Shown here: in pieces, positions 23,701-36,410 of the stretch
How the letters are laid out: the number at the start of each line of letters is the position of its first letter
Numbering within the stretch: position 1 is the first letter of the stretch
From: Nepenthes gracilis
Taxonomy: Eukaryota; Streptophyta; Magnoliopsida; Caryophyllales; Nepenthaceae
Direction: 5' to 3'
DNA: 64,000 nt
Assembly (NCBI GenBank): GCA_033239525.1
Contig: BSYO01000004.1
Span: 27,938,037-28,002,036, forward strand
The notes under the pieces: generated by a model
Database searches by the model: none
Told to the model about the DNA's origin: nothing
Seen by the model: the letters and a program-made list of their open reading frames with translations, nothing else
Position numbers and translations under genes: made by a program

Positions 23701-24794
23701 CCTACTACCAATAATTCCTTTCCTGTATTTTGAAGAACTATGTGACAAACAATAGCAAGTCCAGACTTTTTACCTCAGTGCTTCTACATCACCGCCGCTC
23801 CCCCATAAATAGCAAGACTCACAACAAAATTCTTGACAGGTGGGGATGGAACGTATCATAACAAGTTCCAATTGACATAGCTCTTCAATTATTCACTTGT
23901 ACATAAACAAGTAACGTATTTGATGATGAATCTTACACCTCAGATGCTCACAGATAATGTAAAACGCATTTTTTTTAACCTTTTACTGAAGCTGAAGGAG
24001 GTTACGTTGGATAATTTAAAAGGGAAAGAAGATGGTGCAAACAGTAAAACAATTCCAATCCTTTGCGTTCACACACTACAGATTTGCAACTCAAACAGGA
24101 AAACAATTTAAATAATAGCGGCAAAAGGCAATTACTGCAAATTCAACCCCGTAGTAGTTTTCTCTCCTTTGTCAATTTTTTGGGCAAAAAGGTTAGAAAT
24201 TTAACCTCAAAATTAAGGGACACTCTTGATTTGTAGGATTGCAGTTTGTCCATAATTACTTGTATCGAAGAATCTGCTTCGAGAACAATCCGCTGACCAC
24301 GAAGTATGAAGTAGTACTTGTTGGGCTCCTCTGGCAAAGAAAGCCCCAGAAAATCACGCGGGAATTCAGCCGCCAGCGCCTGATCTATTGGTCAATTGAA
24401 TGAATAAAGCCCCATCATCGTAAATTAATATCCCTGCCCACCCCCACCCCCAAAAAAAAGGAAAAAAAAAAAAAAAGATTTTTTAGGTCATTTGGAATTA
24501 GTATTTGGCAAAGGAGCGAACCTCGTAAGATGGGTCTGTAGAAGGTGAGTACAGCTTTCCACCTCCCTTCTTTGACGCCATTAATGCATTCAACACACAA
24601 GGAGATTTCATTCAGAATTTGACTGTTGACGGTAGTCCCCGTATTTGGGTGCCAATGCAGAACCCTAGTTTTCGAGAGAGAGAGAGAGAGAGATTAGAAT
24701 GCAATCATCAGAATAAAGAACACAAAAATAAGCACCCGTAATCGTATACAAAGATCGGAGCACAGGTTATAGATTCTTGCCATTTCATAGGCAT
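17754..24794 (-). CDS. MED20: Mediator of RNA polymerase II transcription subunit 20
   Basis: MED20 is part of the Mediator head module and links regulators to RNA polymerase II in the nucleus. Five coding exons on the minus strand join in frame to 222 residues: 24794-24781, 24664-24522, 24384-24206, 23051-22962, 17996-17754. Recognised stretches are [73 protein letters not shown] and VEYLPISS...SKRSLPGQF, all colinear with plant MED20 of similar length. Every junction is phase-consistent. Exon 1 codes for only 14 bases (ATG CCT ATG AAA TG) and its intron begins GC, not GT. Introns 2 to 4 are GT-AG; intron 4 is about 5 kb and holds a decayed LINE. No frameshift or stop was found, so the gene looks intact. 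Confidence 0.94.
19980..22480 (+). mobile_element. Decayed LINE (non-LTR retrotransposon) inside MED20 intron 4
   Basis: The plus strand shows remnants of the AP endonuclease: [17 protein letters not shown] (about 20090-20140), then [10 protein letters not shown] (about 20240, matching the usual GDFN motif with Asp replaced by Tyr) and [16 protein letters not shown] (about 20450-20500, the S-D-H motif). Near 20620-20690 [18 protein letters not shown] resembles the start of the LINE reverse transcriptase (KSPGPDG...FK..W). A zf-RVT-like C-terminal scrap may sit at 22200-22480. Many stops and frameshifts are present. It is antisense to MED20, which may explain why it is tolerated. Confidence 0.55.
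22766..22793. repeat. GA-rich microsatellite in MED20 intron 4
   Basis: A simple GAGA-type run just after AAAGAGAGAGTGAG. Useful only as a polymorphic marker. Confidence 0.6.
24675..24692. repeat. GA microsatellite in MED20 intron 1
   Basis: A run of GAGAGAGAGAGAGAGAGA (CT on the gene strand) lies just upstream of the intron 1 acceptor. On the minus strand it provides the pyrimidine tract of that splice site, so length changes could affect splicing. Confidence 0.65.
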
Positions 24795-26991
24795 TCTCTC
24801 GATAACCAGTGGCTTATACTGGGGGCGGCGATCGATCAGAGTAATAAGTAACAGCAAACCTGAATCCTATGTTCGTTCATTTTCACTTCGACTGCAAGGC
24901 ATGTTGGAACTAAAATGCAATTTATTATTTTTTGCTACAGCAGCGTTTATTTGGTAAAATTATATTTTTAAGAAAAAACAAAAATCATCATATATTACGT
25001 AATAAATCAATTATTAAAAAATGTATCAGTATCACGTATGTAAATAATTAATTGGAATCGACATTTATTATAAAATAGTGTACATATTTTTTATAATTAG
25101 TGATTCTATATAAAATAAAAATATAACAATTGAAATTAATATCACTTTTTGACCTTTTTTTGGAGGTCAAAACTTAAGGCAGGAGAACCCCAGCCTGATG
25201 AGGTTGGTTTACAAGTTTAATTAAATTTTAGTATCTGTAATATATTTTAAAGTTTGGCAATTATTACTCCCGTATTTAATATTCTTGACGAATGAGTATT
25301 TAGTTGACTATCCTTATTTAAAGTGAAAAAAAAAAGCTACTAAGAAGTAGACTTGATTGGTCATAAGCTCTAATATTTATCATGACAGATAATTTATAAA
25401 TTTTTATAAGTATATCATAAGGACTGTACATGTCACAAATCAAAACAAGTGCTCCAGAGAAAGCCTTAATTTCTCTATACCAACTAATTTAAATTAAGAA
25501 AAAAAATTGAAAGAAAAAGAGATAGGAAGAGTCAAATATTGAGAATTATGTTTTGTAATTTACAAAGAGGTTAATGTATTTAAAAGATATGCTTTAGACC
25601 TATTTGTGTGTTGGCTAATTATTGTGAAACTAAATCATCGAAGTTTGAAAATGCCTATTCGAGATTAGGACGCTTAAATGTCAAATTTGTAGATAATTCT
25701 CCTAGCTCATATATCAAAAGCTTGATCCCCTTTTGTGGTGAGAAGGTTGATGTTTATAGCGGCTTAAGGATTAATGACAATTCTTTTATAGTAGAGTCAT
25801 AGGCTACATTTCAGAAGTCAAGTTAAATATTAACTGTTTAGGATGTCAACCACCTTACATATTCTAAACCGTTGGTGGTTGTTCATTGACCAAAATATAT
25901 AATAACAATGAAACGTATGGAGTCAATCGGCCATTGGTAAATCAACTTGGTGGCACCCTGATACATGGTCTAATCCTATAAATTTAATCATTTGGTAATT
26001 TGACCAGTTGGCTTACGTTCTATAGATTTTGAGTGGTTTTTTATTATAAAAATTTTCCCTAAATCCTGATTTATTGATCCTTTTTTTTTTTTAATATATC
26101 CATAGGTCTAATCAATGGGCTTAAAATTTCTTAAAATTTCTTGTTATTAATATGGACTGTAATTGTGATAGTTAAGTAAAAAATAGTGATTTATTAGAAT
26201 ATTGTAAGATGCTATTACTGAATGTCAAAATGACCAACAGAAAAACTATTCATTATTTGGTATATTTATTTATTATCACTTTTCAAAAAAAGAAAAGGTA
26301 TCAAATAAATAATTTTGAAAAATATGAAATAAATATCTTATGAACTAAAATAAGAATAATATTAAATTGAGAATAATATTTTCATACTTATACATGTAAA
26401 AGCACAATTATATTATATAATTATAAAACAAAAAAAAAATTAATAATTACGCATATTTTTCCTATACATGAAAAAAAAAAGTACCGGAGGTATCTAATAT
26501 TTGGTTTGAAAAGATCATAGACTTGAGTTTTTTAAAAAAATATTTCCACTCTAATTATTTCAACAACAGGCATATTTTTTAAATAAATAAGCTTTTATTT
26601 ATTAAAAAATTAATAGTAAAAAATAATTGAATCCATAAGAATGAACTCTAACGTCCCTTTCACCAAGGCAAAAATAAAAATGAAATTAAACTTTGATGCC
26701 CATAATAACACATTGAAAATAAACAGCACAAAAGATAAAAAATTGTGGTGAACTTCCATAAATCATTTATAAGGAGAAATTATAAAATATATTGGATGTT
26801 TTATTCTGCTCCATAATGCTGCTAATTATTAAATTATTTATCTCTTTTTTAAATGTGTTTATTTTAATTGGTTATTGAGATGTGATAATTAGATGGCTTT
26901 TAATATTAACTAGTATTAGGAAATGAATAATAATTCCAAAAATGCAATATCATTTTAATTTCTTGCCTCTTGTTACTTGTGTATCAATACT
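24795..26991. other. Intergenic DNA upstream of MED20
   Basis: The first 150 bases must include the MED20 promoter and 5' UTR. Beyond that the sequence is AT-rich with A runs (25328, 26085, 26430). The ORF at 25608-25802 matches nothing recognised. Confidence 0.5.
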
Positions 26992-27810
26992 TGTTGGGTT
27001 TTGAATAACTTTTTTATGAATTTAATACATATTATACATGTTAATTTTTTATTCTGGTGCATATAAAAATATAGATTTTTTAAAATGTTTACATAATAAT
27101 TCACTTAAGTGAAGACTTTTCAATGGCCTGGGTAAATAACATCTGATAAACGTATGTGTATAAATTGAACAAAATTTCTATACTTAATGGACGTGCATGC
27201 GCCAACAAAATTTCATCCATAACGTTTGAACAACAATTCAACATTTGAATGGAGTTTGATATGTAAGTTAGCGTTCAAGTACTAAACAAACTATAAGAGG
27301 GGAGATGCTTTTTAGTTCAAATTTGAGCCATTTCAAACACAAAAAGACAGCTAATTTGAAGAGAGAAAGAGGGTAAAAGAAGAAGAAGAAGCTTTGGATA
27401 TACAATTAAAGTCTAATTGGTGCCATATTTTTTACCAATTTATATTATTTTAACTTTTATTACAAATTTATTATCAATTGATTGCCTTTTAGGTTGATTT
27501 CACATATTTGTTGCTAGGGTTTGTATAAGTATTGATAATCAATGTATGTTTTGAGTTATTAGAAACTATTTTTTTCATAAGTGCTGTTGACATAAAATAG
27601 CTAGCTTGAAGAGAATTACTTGTAATCAAATCTCATTATTATAAATATTTTTTTGAATATAAAATTTCGTAAATTTTTTTAATTAAAAAATTTTTTTTAC
27701 GTAAAATAACTTACATAATGTATGAATTGATGAGTACATTTATTATTTTTCATAATTCAATAGGAGAAAAGGGGTGGGGTGACGGTGTTAAAGGTTCTTG
27801 GATCCCAACA
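26992..27810 (+). repeat. 5' LTR of the decayed Copia element
   Basis: Starts TGTTGGGTTTTGAA and ends GGATCCCAACA, giving a perfect 7-base terminal inverted repeat (TGTTGGG/CCCAACA). Two bases later the primer-binding site begins. Confidence 0.7.
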
Positions 27811-29155
27811 AGTGGTATCAGATAGTCAAGTTTGTGATGATCAAACTTGTAAAAATAATTTAAAATAGTGGACAATATTTTTTTAAGAAATAATTAGTTG
27901 GTCTGAGAAAGTGTGAATGAAACTTGATAGACGGTTTAAATTCAAGTCACTGGTGATTTGATTGTACTTGAAGAAGCAATTTTATCAGCTTCCTTTAGTA
28001 GAAGGTGAGAGCTTTAAAAAAATTTGGATAAATTTAGTAGTATTTTGACCAAAACATCCATGTTTATTAAGAAGATAATGCGCCATTGTTATTGGATTTG
28101 TTGATGAGTTCATTTGATCATACTATAATTAAGTTGCCCCTTGGGAAAAATATGCAAAGTTTTGATAATATCTTTATTTCCTTATTTATGAATAAGTCTT
28201 GACAAAGAAAAAATCATAATGATATTTTACAAGCGTCGAACACTTTAGACTCAACTAGCTCAACTAATGGTCGTAGGAATGAAAGAATAACGGAGAGAGG
28301 TGACAATTTGGAGAAAAGTAATAACTAATCCAATTATAATGACATCGAGTGCCAAAATTGTGGCAAAAAGAAAAAAATCAAATAATATTGTCTCAAGTAA
28401 AGTAAGAGAAACAATGAGGCAATAAACAATATGAGAAGAGGGATCACAAGGGCAATAATAGGGTCTTTTTTGCTACATATAATAATTGTTTAGATATATA
28501 TAAGGAAAAAGTATACAACCTCATTGGATACAAGACATATTTAGTATTAGATAGTGGGTCCTTATTTTATACGATATCAAATGTCGCTTTATGTTTTATA
28601 TATTTAAAAATTATGATGTATTAAAGATGGATAATAACAGCTTCTCAAAAATCATGAGAATAAGAAAGTAGTGTTTGAGGACAAGAAATGGAATGATGTT
28701 GATGTTAAGAAGTGTGTAATATGGATTGCATATTCCGTTAAATTTGATTTTAAAATGTAAGGTTGATGACAATAACTTTTACATGAGGTTTGACAAATTA
28801 AAATAGAAGCTCAGAAGAAAGTCTTTGATTGTGGTAATAGGAAGGAAGTGTTCGGGCCTATGCCTAATGAGGGCTTTAATTTTCAAGGAAAAAGACAAAC
28901 GTGATAAATAGCAAGTTTGGTAATAATGGAGTGAGGTAGGCTAAGATGTTATCCAAGAATGGTGTTCCTACTTATATGAAGCCACCAAATGCGAGTTGTG
29001 GTACTCAAGTCAAGTTGTTGGAGTGGAAAATAGTTTTATTTAAGCTCCTTTATTTCGATGCTTGTATCTCAATGGAAAAAGGCTCTTATCAGGTAAGAGA
29101 TATTGGCTTCTCGCTATAGAAAGGAGTTGCCTTTATAAGGTTGTGAAAAAAAAAT

Positions 29156-29985
29156 TATTAAATTTTGAATCACATTTTTTTATAAGTTTTTATATCTATT
29201 ATACATGTTATTTTTTATTTTGGTACTAAAAAAGACTTTCACTCAATATTTATATAAAGATTCACTAAAACAAAGGACTTCCAACTACATAGATGAACAA
29301 CATTTGATAGGCAAATATATACAAAATGAAAATAATATCTGTGTGCCTAATAGGCACATATGAGCTTATGAAGTTTTTTCCTTGCATTTGAACAATAATT
29401 TTGGCATACGAACAACGTTTAGCAAGGGAGCAAATGTGGGAGGTGGCATTATAATGCCATGCACACTCTAAAAAGGAGTTTAATTTTTTACTTCTAATTC
29501 AAGTCATTTTAAATACAGAGAGGTATAGAAAAGAGAAAAATATAAAAAACTTTAAATATCTGATTAAGATTCAATTCGTGTCATATTCATTACCAATTAC
29601 GGTTATGCTATTACAAGTTAATTATCTTTTACATTATTTTTTTGTGTTCAGTGCTAAAATTTTTACACTTATAGTGTTAATAACTGAGATATGTATGGGA
29701 ATGTTATAACTAATTTATTTACAATTGCTGTTGATGTAAAGAGTCAGCGCAAAGAATGTTATTTATAATCGTATATCATTATAATAGAGATATTTTTAAA
29801 CGTAATGGCTCTTAATTCATTTCATAGTCAAAAATAATTCTTAGGTAAAATCGATTGTACAATTTATACATTCTTAATTGCATATTTTTGTTGTCATGGG
29901 CTTAGTTGGGAAAAAATGATGATTGATTTTGTAAATATAGGCATTTTATATGGGAAACGTTATCAAAATTGTTCTTAATTTTTTA
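29156..29985 (+). repeat. Diverged 3' LTR of the decayed Copia element
   Basis: Aligns by eye to 26992-27810: AAATTTTGAATCAC for GGTTTTGAATAAC, CTATTATACATGTTA for ATATTATACATGTTA, and further blocks in order. The right end is approximate because the last bases are heavily changed. Confidence 0.5.
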
Positions 29986-30027
29986 CTCTCTTTAATTGTA
30001 TTGTAAATTTTTATTTTTATTAATTAT

Positions 30028-30773
30028 TGATGGGTATTGATACTTAATACCCACATTAAAGGTCCATTTCTCTAGAATCGGGCCCTGATATCACGAAGGC
30101 CCAAGAAGTCCAGGTGCCAGAGCCGACCCGTGAGACACAGTGGATTTAAAGTCCACTATAGCCTGTGGACTTGAGATGGGCCTCGGATGCTACCTAACTT
30201 ATAAAAACAACGTGATAGAGATTTGGTAGTGATCGTGTCAGACTGTAAGAAAAATGATGGCCAACAAAGCACGCGGTCCTACACGAAAAACGTCACACTA
30301 AGCAAGCGTGTACGCAATCTTCCTGACACAGCACAAAGGGTTTACAGAGCTGGTGGCAGGATTTCCTGCGTACGCCAACCCCACGTGGACACCTTTCAAC
30401 AGGAAGCTTAATCACTATAAATACCTTAATTGTTTACCAAATAAAGGATCGAGTATTTATTGTTGCAACTCATAATAGAGAGAATAGAGAGAGAAAGAAA
30501 TGGCTCGTGTTATAAGAGTGACTCTTTAAAGTCTCCATACACTTAGTCCTCAACCTCCTGTACTAAAGTACATCCTGTAACAAAATACAAGGAAGTGAAA
30601 CAGTTTTCGAATAAAAGTCCTATGGTTTTTTCTTCTCATTCAGGAGAAGATTTTTTACGTTAAAACTCTATGTGTATCACTCTGCGTACTCTCTCTCTCT
30701 ACTTCACATAATCATTATTTGGTGTTGCGTCGGATCCTCGTCCTTATTAGAGTAAGGATTCAAGGATACAATA
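30028..30773 (+). repeat. Element B 5' LTR
   Basis: A 746-bp LTR starting TGATGGGTATTG and ending GGATACAATA (terminal CA changed to TA). TATAAATA at 30416-30423. The matching copy is 39855-40612. Confidence 0.9.
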
Positions 30774-30789
30774 TTTGGCACCGTCTGTG
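30774..30789 (+). other. Primer-binding site of element B
   Basis: TTTGGCACCGTCTGTG directly after the 5' LTR. It matches the element A site (TTGGCGCCGTCTGTG) except for one extra T and one G-to-A change. Confidence 0.55.
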
Positions 30790-30839
30790 AAAAATCGCAA
30801 CAAAAAGTTGGCTCGGTGTATTTTTCGATAAACTCAAAA

Positions 30840-32500
30840 ATGGTGAATACCCGATGATAGACCAGTGCTCCTATTCAAGAAGCATGCTCAGGTGCCAACA
30901 GCCCTACACCCTGCATTAGAGTAGAAGATCATCCTGATTCTTATATATAAGCATTGGTGCTAAGAATGGAGGATGTGTCTAGGGCCTTTGCTTAAGGATG
31001 GACGCGCGGATGAGGAAAGCCCTATCCAAGGCCTCTTGACCGCGACATCCCAAAAGAAGAGAAAATAGAAGAAACACCGAATAAACGAGCTGCACAGTAC
31101 GAGGACCCTCAGATGCAGGTTGCCTCGAGTAGTAGCGCCCCGTTGCGCCTCCAAGGATGTTTAGGACCTCGAATATAGGAGGAAAGCCCAGAGAGGCAAA
31201 ATCCTAGTTGTGTGTGTGACAACCAGGAGTGCGCCATTCAGGACACGACCCCTATCGAAGAGGTCCCTCCGATGACTAGGAGTCGTTTGGGGCAGCTAGC
31301 TGTGCAAGACTCCTACGAGTTGAGAACTTACCTCAACGAAAATAAGATGACGGCCACGCCTCAAGTGGAGGAGAAGTTCGATAGGGCATTTCATTGAGTT
31401 TTTGGCGATGCTGAGGAGGAGGCTGCTGACCTTCGCAGATCTCCGTTCACAATGGAGGTTAGGATAATGCCACTTCCCCCAAAGTTTAAAATGCCAAACC
31501 TCGATGCTTATGATGAAAGTGCAGATCCAATGGTTCGCTTGTACCACTTTCGTGAGAATCTAAGCCTACAAGGCTTAGATGAAATGACAATATGCTAGTG
31601 CTTTCTCTTGACGCTCAAGATCGGCGTAAGGATCTGATTCTATGGGCTGCCCGCGGATTCAATCCATTCGTTCAACGAGTTGACTGAAGCTTTTCCCTCC
31701 CAGTTCGCTTCCAACCGGTGGATCGAGAAGCAACCATGGCACATTGCTTGTTAAAGCAAGGAGCCAGGGAAAGTGTGAAGAGTTTTTGTCCCGTTTTATA
31801 TCTGAGGCCAAATATATCCCGAAGCTCACTGATTGGAGTCAAGTGATCACTTTCCTATCTGCACTAGAAGGAGGTAGCTTCTTCAAACACCTCATACACA
31901 AGGGTCCGTAGACGTTCAGGGAGACCGAGAGCATAGCTAGAGTATACATTACGGCCAAAGAAACAAACAATGCAAAGAAGCCCGTCCAGGTGGAGAGCCA
32001 CCTTCCGAAGACAATGGAAGGTAAAAGGAGGCATGAAGACCGATAAGACTTCCGAGCACCTAAGAAGCAGCAAAAGTCTAAGCAGAACGTCCATAGGGAG
32101 TACAAGCCCATCAACCTTACACCTTAGAACGACTCGCGTACTAACATTCTAATGCAGATTCGAGATGAAAAGTTTTTGAAATGGCCTAAGGCACTGAAGA
32201 ACTTAGAAGGTGGTGACCAATCCAAATACTGTCATTACCATCGTTATAGAGGCCATGGTACTGAGAACTATAGGACGTTGTAGACTGAGATTGAGGAGTT
32301 GATCAAGAGAGATCACCTCAACCGTTTCTTGTAAATACCCAGGCAGCCGTCCGGAATAGTAGAAGCGGTTGAGGCTGACCAACCAAGAGGCAGAGTGACT
32401 GTGAGGGTGGTCATCATGATTTCCACCCGCCCGACCAATGATAGCGCTCAGGGGGATCCAGCGGCGAAGAACAAGAAATCGAGGGTATAATCTAGAGATG
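30840..32500 (+). pseudogene. gag: Element B gag, degenerate
   Basis: The frame opens at ATG 30840 (MVNTR) but has many stops. Recognisable parts are SYELRTYLNENKM (about 31310), PPKFKMPNLDAYDESADPM (about 31470-31530, entry to the capsid domain), SFNELTEAFPSQFASNRWIEKQ (about 31670-31730), GGSFFKHLIHKG and the C-terminal FLKWPKALKNLEGGDQ...CHYHRYRGHG...IEELIKRDHLNRFL (32170-32335). Canonical Cys/His positions of the knuckle-like segment are partly lost (TENY for TEDC). It is the structural protein gene, now non-functional. It shows what element A's gag has deleted. Confidence 0.75.
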
Positions 32501-33000
32501 AGGTTATTAGTTTTTATAACGAAGATATGGCCCATGTAACATCCCCCATTCTGACCCCCTGGTTGTAACGACTCTCGTTTCGGACAGTAGTTTAAATTAC
32601 CAGATGAAATGAGTATTCATTGATAATAGAAGCTCGTAAAATATTCTCTATCTTGGTACTTTCTTTAAATTGTAGCTCAAAAGAAGTCAGATGACCACAA
32701 TTGAAGGACCCTCTATGGACTGGTCAATGAGCCAGCACTAGTGTAGGGAATCGTCCAACTTGAGGTCACACTAGGAACCCATCCGAGGACATCGTCAAAG
32801 ACCCTTTCCTTTCTGATGGTAGACCTGCCATCGGTCTATAACGTAATCTTCGGACTGCCTTGCCTAACCACATTCGGGGTTGTAACCTCAATCCCACACT
32901 TAAAGATGAAATTTTCAACACCATACGGGATTGGGGAGGTCCTCGAGGACCAAGCTGCCGGATGGACATGCTACTTGTCCCATATCACCTAGACTTTTCT
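32500..33000 (+). pseudogene. Element B protease region, degenerate
   Basis: Across shifting frames the strand reads TLSFLMVDLPSVYNVIFGLP, then LTTFGVVTSIPHLKMKFST and GIGEVLEDQAAG. This is the conserved end of Tat-type protease domains (DFLVVD.PS.YN.I.GRP..LN...V.ST.HL.MKFPT..GVGEV.GDQ). The catalytic DSG part was not recognised upstream, so the domain is truncated or too diverged. Confidence 0.6.
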
Positions 33001-33004
33001 TCCT

Positions 33005-34530
33005 CAGCCCATGGAAGACTTAAACTACCGTGATGAGACAATATTGCAACAGGTTGAGTCTAGAGAAACCATCGACCGAGTCCTTTTGGATCCCAGAGAT
33101 CCAAAAAAACTATCCAGACAGGAAGTTCTTTACCTCAAACATTTTGAGACCAACTTATCAGCTTCCTGCGGAAGAATTCAAACGTCTTTGCTTGGACTCC
33201 AAGCGACATGCCAGGGATATCAACTGAAATAACGGTCCATAAGTTGGGCCTAGATCACAGTCATAAGCCCGTTAAGTAAAATAGGATGAACTATTCCGTG
33301 AAGAAGCTGGTGTCAATCCGGGATGAGGTAAATAAGCTTCTGCACGTGGAATTCATAAGGGATGTGCACTACCCAAATTGGCTGTCCAACATTGTGATGG
33401 TGAAGAAGAATAACAGGAAGTTGAGGATGTGCGTGGACTTCATAGACATCAATAAAGTATGCCCGAAAGACAGCTTCCTACTCACGATGATTGATTCACT
33501 CGCAAACTCGACGTCCGGTCACAAGCTTCTAAGTTTTATGGATGCGTACTCGGGTTACAATAAAATAAGGATGAGTCTCGAAGATGAAGAGCACACGTCA
33601 TTCATAACGGATCAAGGGACACACTGTTATAAAGTCATACCCTTCGGCCTCAATAATGCAGGTGCTACTTATCAGAGACTCATGAATAAAATGTTCGAAG
33701 GCTAGATTAAGAGGAACGTGGAGGTCTATGTGGACGACATGCTTGTCAAAGCAAAATAATTGACCACCACATCTAAGATCTGGATGAGGCCTTCAACGTT
33801 CTAAGAACATACCAGATGAAATTCAATCCAACCAAGTGTATATTTAGAGTGACGTCTAGAAAACTCTTACGTTACATTCTTTTGCACCGATGGATTGAAG
33901 TAAATCTAAAAAAAATCAAGGCCATCCTTGAAATGAAATATCCTTGGACCATGAAGGAGGTTCAAAGGCTCACCGGAAGGTTAGCAGCATTATCGCGCTC
34001 TTGGCAAAGTTGGCCGAGAAGTATTTGTCGTTCTTTAAGGCCCTGTGAGGGATAAAGAATAACGGCTTCCAATTGACGGTCGGCTGTGAAGAAGCCTTCC
34101 AGGGACTTAAGGGGTATCTATCAAACCCACATCTGTTGACTTCCCCCCTAAACAGCCGAGGAGTTGTACCTGTACCTTTCAATTTCAGACAAAGTCTTGA
34201 GCTCAACCTTGGTAAGTCAGCTAAATAGCAAGCAGCAGCCCGTGTACTACATCAATAAGATCTTGGCTGACGTTCATACAAAGTACTCCCATGCAAAAAG
34301 GATGCCTCTGGCACTCATGTATTCTACTCGAAAATTGAGACTATACTTCAAAGTGCACAAAGTAGTCGTCCTAACCAACCAGCCCTTAAGAACGATTCTG
34401 CAAAAGCTAAAAACGTTGGGACGGTTGGTCAAATGGACCATTGAGCTGAATGAGTTTCACATAGAGTTTCATCCGCGGCCTGCCTTAAAAGGTCAGGCCT
34501 TAGCAGACTTTATCCTCGAAATCGAATAGT
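33005..34530 (+). pseudogene. Element B reverse transcriptase and RNase H, degenerate
   Basis: The RT segment includes LASIRD-like SIRDEVNKLLHVEFIRD, KKNNRKLRMCVDFIDINK, FMDAYSGYNKIRM, PFGLNNAGATYQRLMNKMF (33286-33705) and, after a stop, VYVDDMLVKAK (33722-33757), the YVDD catalytic box. Downstream, RNase H is recognised from QQPVYYINKILADVHTKYSHAKRM and LNEFHIEFHPRPALKGQALADF (34220-34520). At least four in-frame stops interrupt the region. In life this enzyme would copy element RNA into DNA within the virus-like particle. Confidence 0.85.
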
Positions 34531-34533
34531 AAC

Positions 34534-34980
34534 TCAAGACTTCTCGGACACTTTTGGCGCCAAGGACTTGCACAGCCCAACAACATGGACTCTGCACGTG
34601 GACGACTCATTAATAAAAGACGATTGTGGAGTTGGCATTGTGTTGAGGACGCCCGAAGGATCAAAGATTAAATATTCGATGGCCCTCGAATTCCCAGCAA
34701 CCAACAATGAGGCGGAGTACGAGGCCCTAGTTGCAAGACTACGATTGGCAAAGGAGTGCTCTGCCAATGACTTGATTGCCTACAGTGATTTTGAGTGGTC
34801 GTCAATCAAGTCCGTGGAAACTTCAAAACCAATAGCCCACAACTATCCAAATACCTCTCAAAAGTCTGAGAGCTTGTGGCAGCCTTTGAGAATATAGAAA
34901 TGGTCCACATCCTATGAAAGGAGAACGAAATGGCCGATCAACTAGCAAAAGCGGCAGCCTCGAAACCTAGAGTAATATGT
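34534..34980 (+). pseudogene. Element B second RNase H-like domain, degenerate
   Basis: TTWTLHVDDSLIKDDCGVGIVLRTPEGSKIKYSMALEF, read in overlapping pieces, and the ATNNEAEYEALVARLRLAKE segment at 34700-34750 match the additional (archaeal-type) RNase H that follows the usual one in Tat-lineage elements. The first catalytic Asp of the DGS box is present but the Gly is Asp (VDDS). The remainder is frameshifted. Confidence 0.72.
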
Positions 34981-34999
34981 CCAAGGAATGCATGAGGTC

Positions 35000-36270
35000 C
35001 TCAACAAACCCAGTATAAAAGACTCGGAGACAGAAATGATGTAAATATTCGAGGCCAATAATTGGATAACCCCGTACCTAATGTACTTGTCCAATTGGGC
35101 ACTGCTCGAGGATGCAGAAGAGGCCAAGAAGGTGAAGAAGATGACAGGGTGGTATACTATCATAGACGGCCGATTGTACCACCGAGGGTTCTGTGCCCCC
35201 TACTTGAGGTGTCTCACCCAAGAACAGGCTAATTATACCCTTAGAGAGTTACACCTCGGGGTTTGTGGATCCCACATTGGGAGTAAGAACCTTGTATTGA
35301 AGCTGATAAAATAATGGTATTACTGGCCAACCATAAAGTATCATGCCATGGACTTCTTATGAAAATACGAGAATTGTCAAGTCCACGGCAACCTTTTCCA
35401 CCAACCGCATACGAAACTCAAGGCTCTACAGTCACCTTGTCCCTTTGCGTAATGGGGGCTGGACATACTTGGGCCACTGTCGATAGCATCCGGACAAATG
35501 AAGTTCTTGATCGTCGGGATTGATTATTTCACAAAGTGGGTTGAGACCATGCCATTGGTTCGCATAACAGTGGAACGCTACAGACTTCATCTGGCAGAGC
35601 ATTGTGTGCAGGTTGAAATTCCAGAATATATTATGACTGATAATGGGACCCAATTCTCTGAAAAATTATTCACCAAGTATTGTATTTGCCTGAGGATAAT
35701 GTTGCTACACACTTTAGTCGCATACCCACAATGTAGTAGCTAAGTGGAGGTCACAAACCACACAATACTATATGGATTGAAAATGAAGCTGGAGCACACT
35801 AGGGGCTCATGGGTTGAAAAGCTACTGTATGTCCTGTGGTCTTACAGGACAACTCTAAGGAAGCTAATGTGAGAAACTCCTTTTAGCTTGTGTTACGGGG
35901 TCGAGGCAAGCATCCTAGTGGAGGTCGGCTGCCAAGGCTCCACGTGGAAAGCTTCAATCCCCTCAATAATATACAGAGAATCCAGGAGAACCTTGAAGTT
36001 CTTAAAGAAATTCGAGACGCAGCAAGATTGCAGACTGTGGCATACTAACAAAGAGTCATCCGATATTACAATAAGGAGGTGAAAACGTGCCAATTTGAGG
36101 TAGGAGACTTGGTGCTGAGAAGCATAGAGGCCACCGGGAAGAACATCGACCGGAACAAGCTCTCTTCAAATTGGGAAGGGCTATTACTGGTCTAGTCAAT
36201 CCTACGAAATGGGGCATACAAGTTATGCACTCAGGAGGAAACGTTTGTCCCACAAACATAGAACTTTTCT
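35000..36270 (+). pseudogene. Element B integrase, degenerate
   Basis: The N-terminal zinc-binding part is seen as LHLGVCGSHIGSKNLVLK (35250-35310), where the usual HEGVCG and H..A residues are altered. The core follows with GLDILGP (in a shifted frame), FLIVGIDYFTKWVETMPL (35500-35560), EIPEYIMTDNGTQFSEKLF (35620-35675) and a C-terminal part that gives SWVEKLLYVLWSYRTT. Several stops divide it. It is followed within 150 bp by the tandem array. Confidence 0.8.
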
Positions 36271-36410
36271 CACCTCAAGAGATATTATCAATAAGTTTAT
36301 AAAATATACAGGTATATTGTTTACGTTGCATGCTTGTATCACGTTCCATCAATAAAACAACAATTTTCGTTTAAGTTATTATTTTGTGCTCTGCTAAGTA
36401 ATCACACACC

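Larger units (their letters stand above)
26992..29985 (+). mobile_element. Decayed short Ty1/copia element
   Basis: The 5' LTR (26992-27810) starts TGTTGGG and ends CCCAACA. A primer-binding site TGGTATCAGATAG (27813-27825, initiator-Met type) follows. The internal part carries a broken gag with a zinc knuckle (ECQNCGKK near 28347) and a protease-like VLDSGSLFYTI (about 28532-28565). No integrase or reverse transcriptase was seen, so pol has been lost. A diverged 3' LTR runs from about 29156 to about 29985 with the same block order (TATTATACATGTTA, ACTTCCAAC...AACATTTGATA). LTR divergence is large, so this is an old insertion. Confidence 0.65.
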
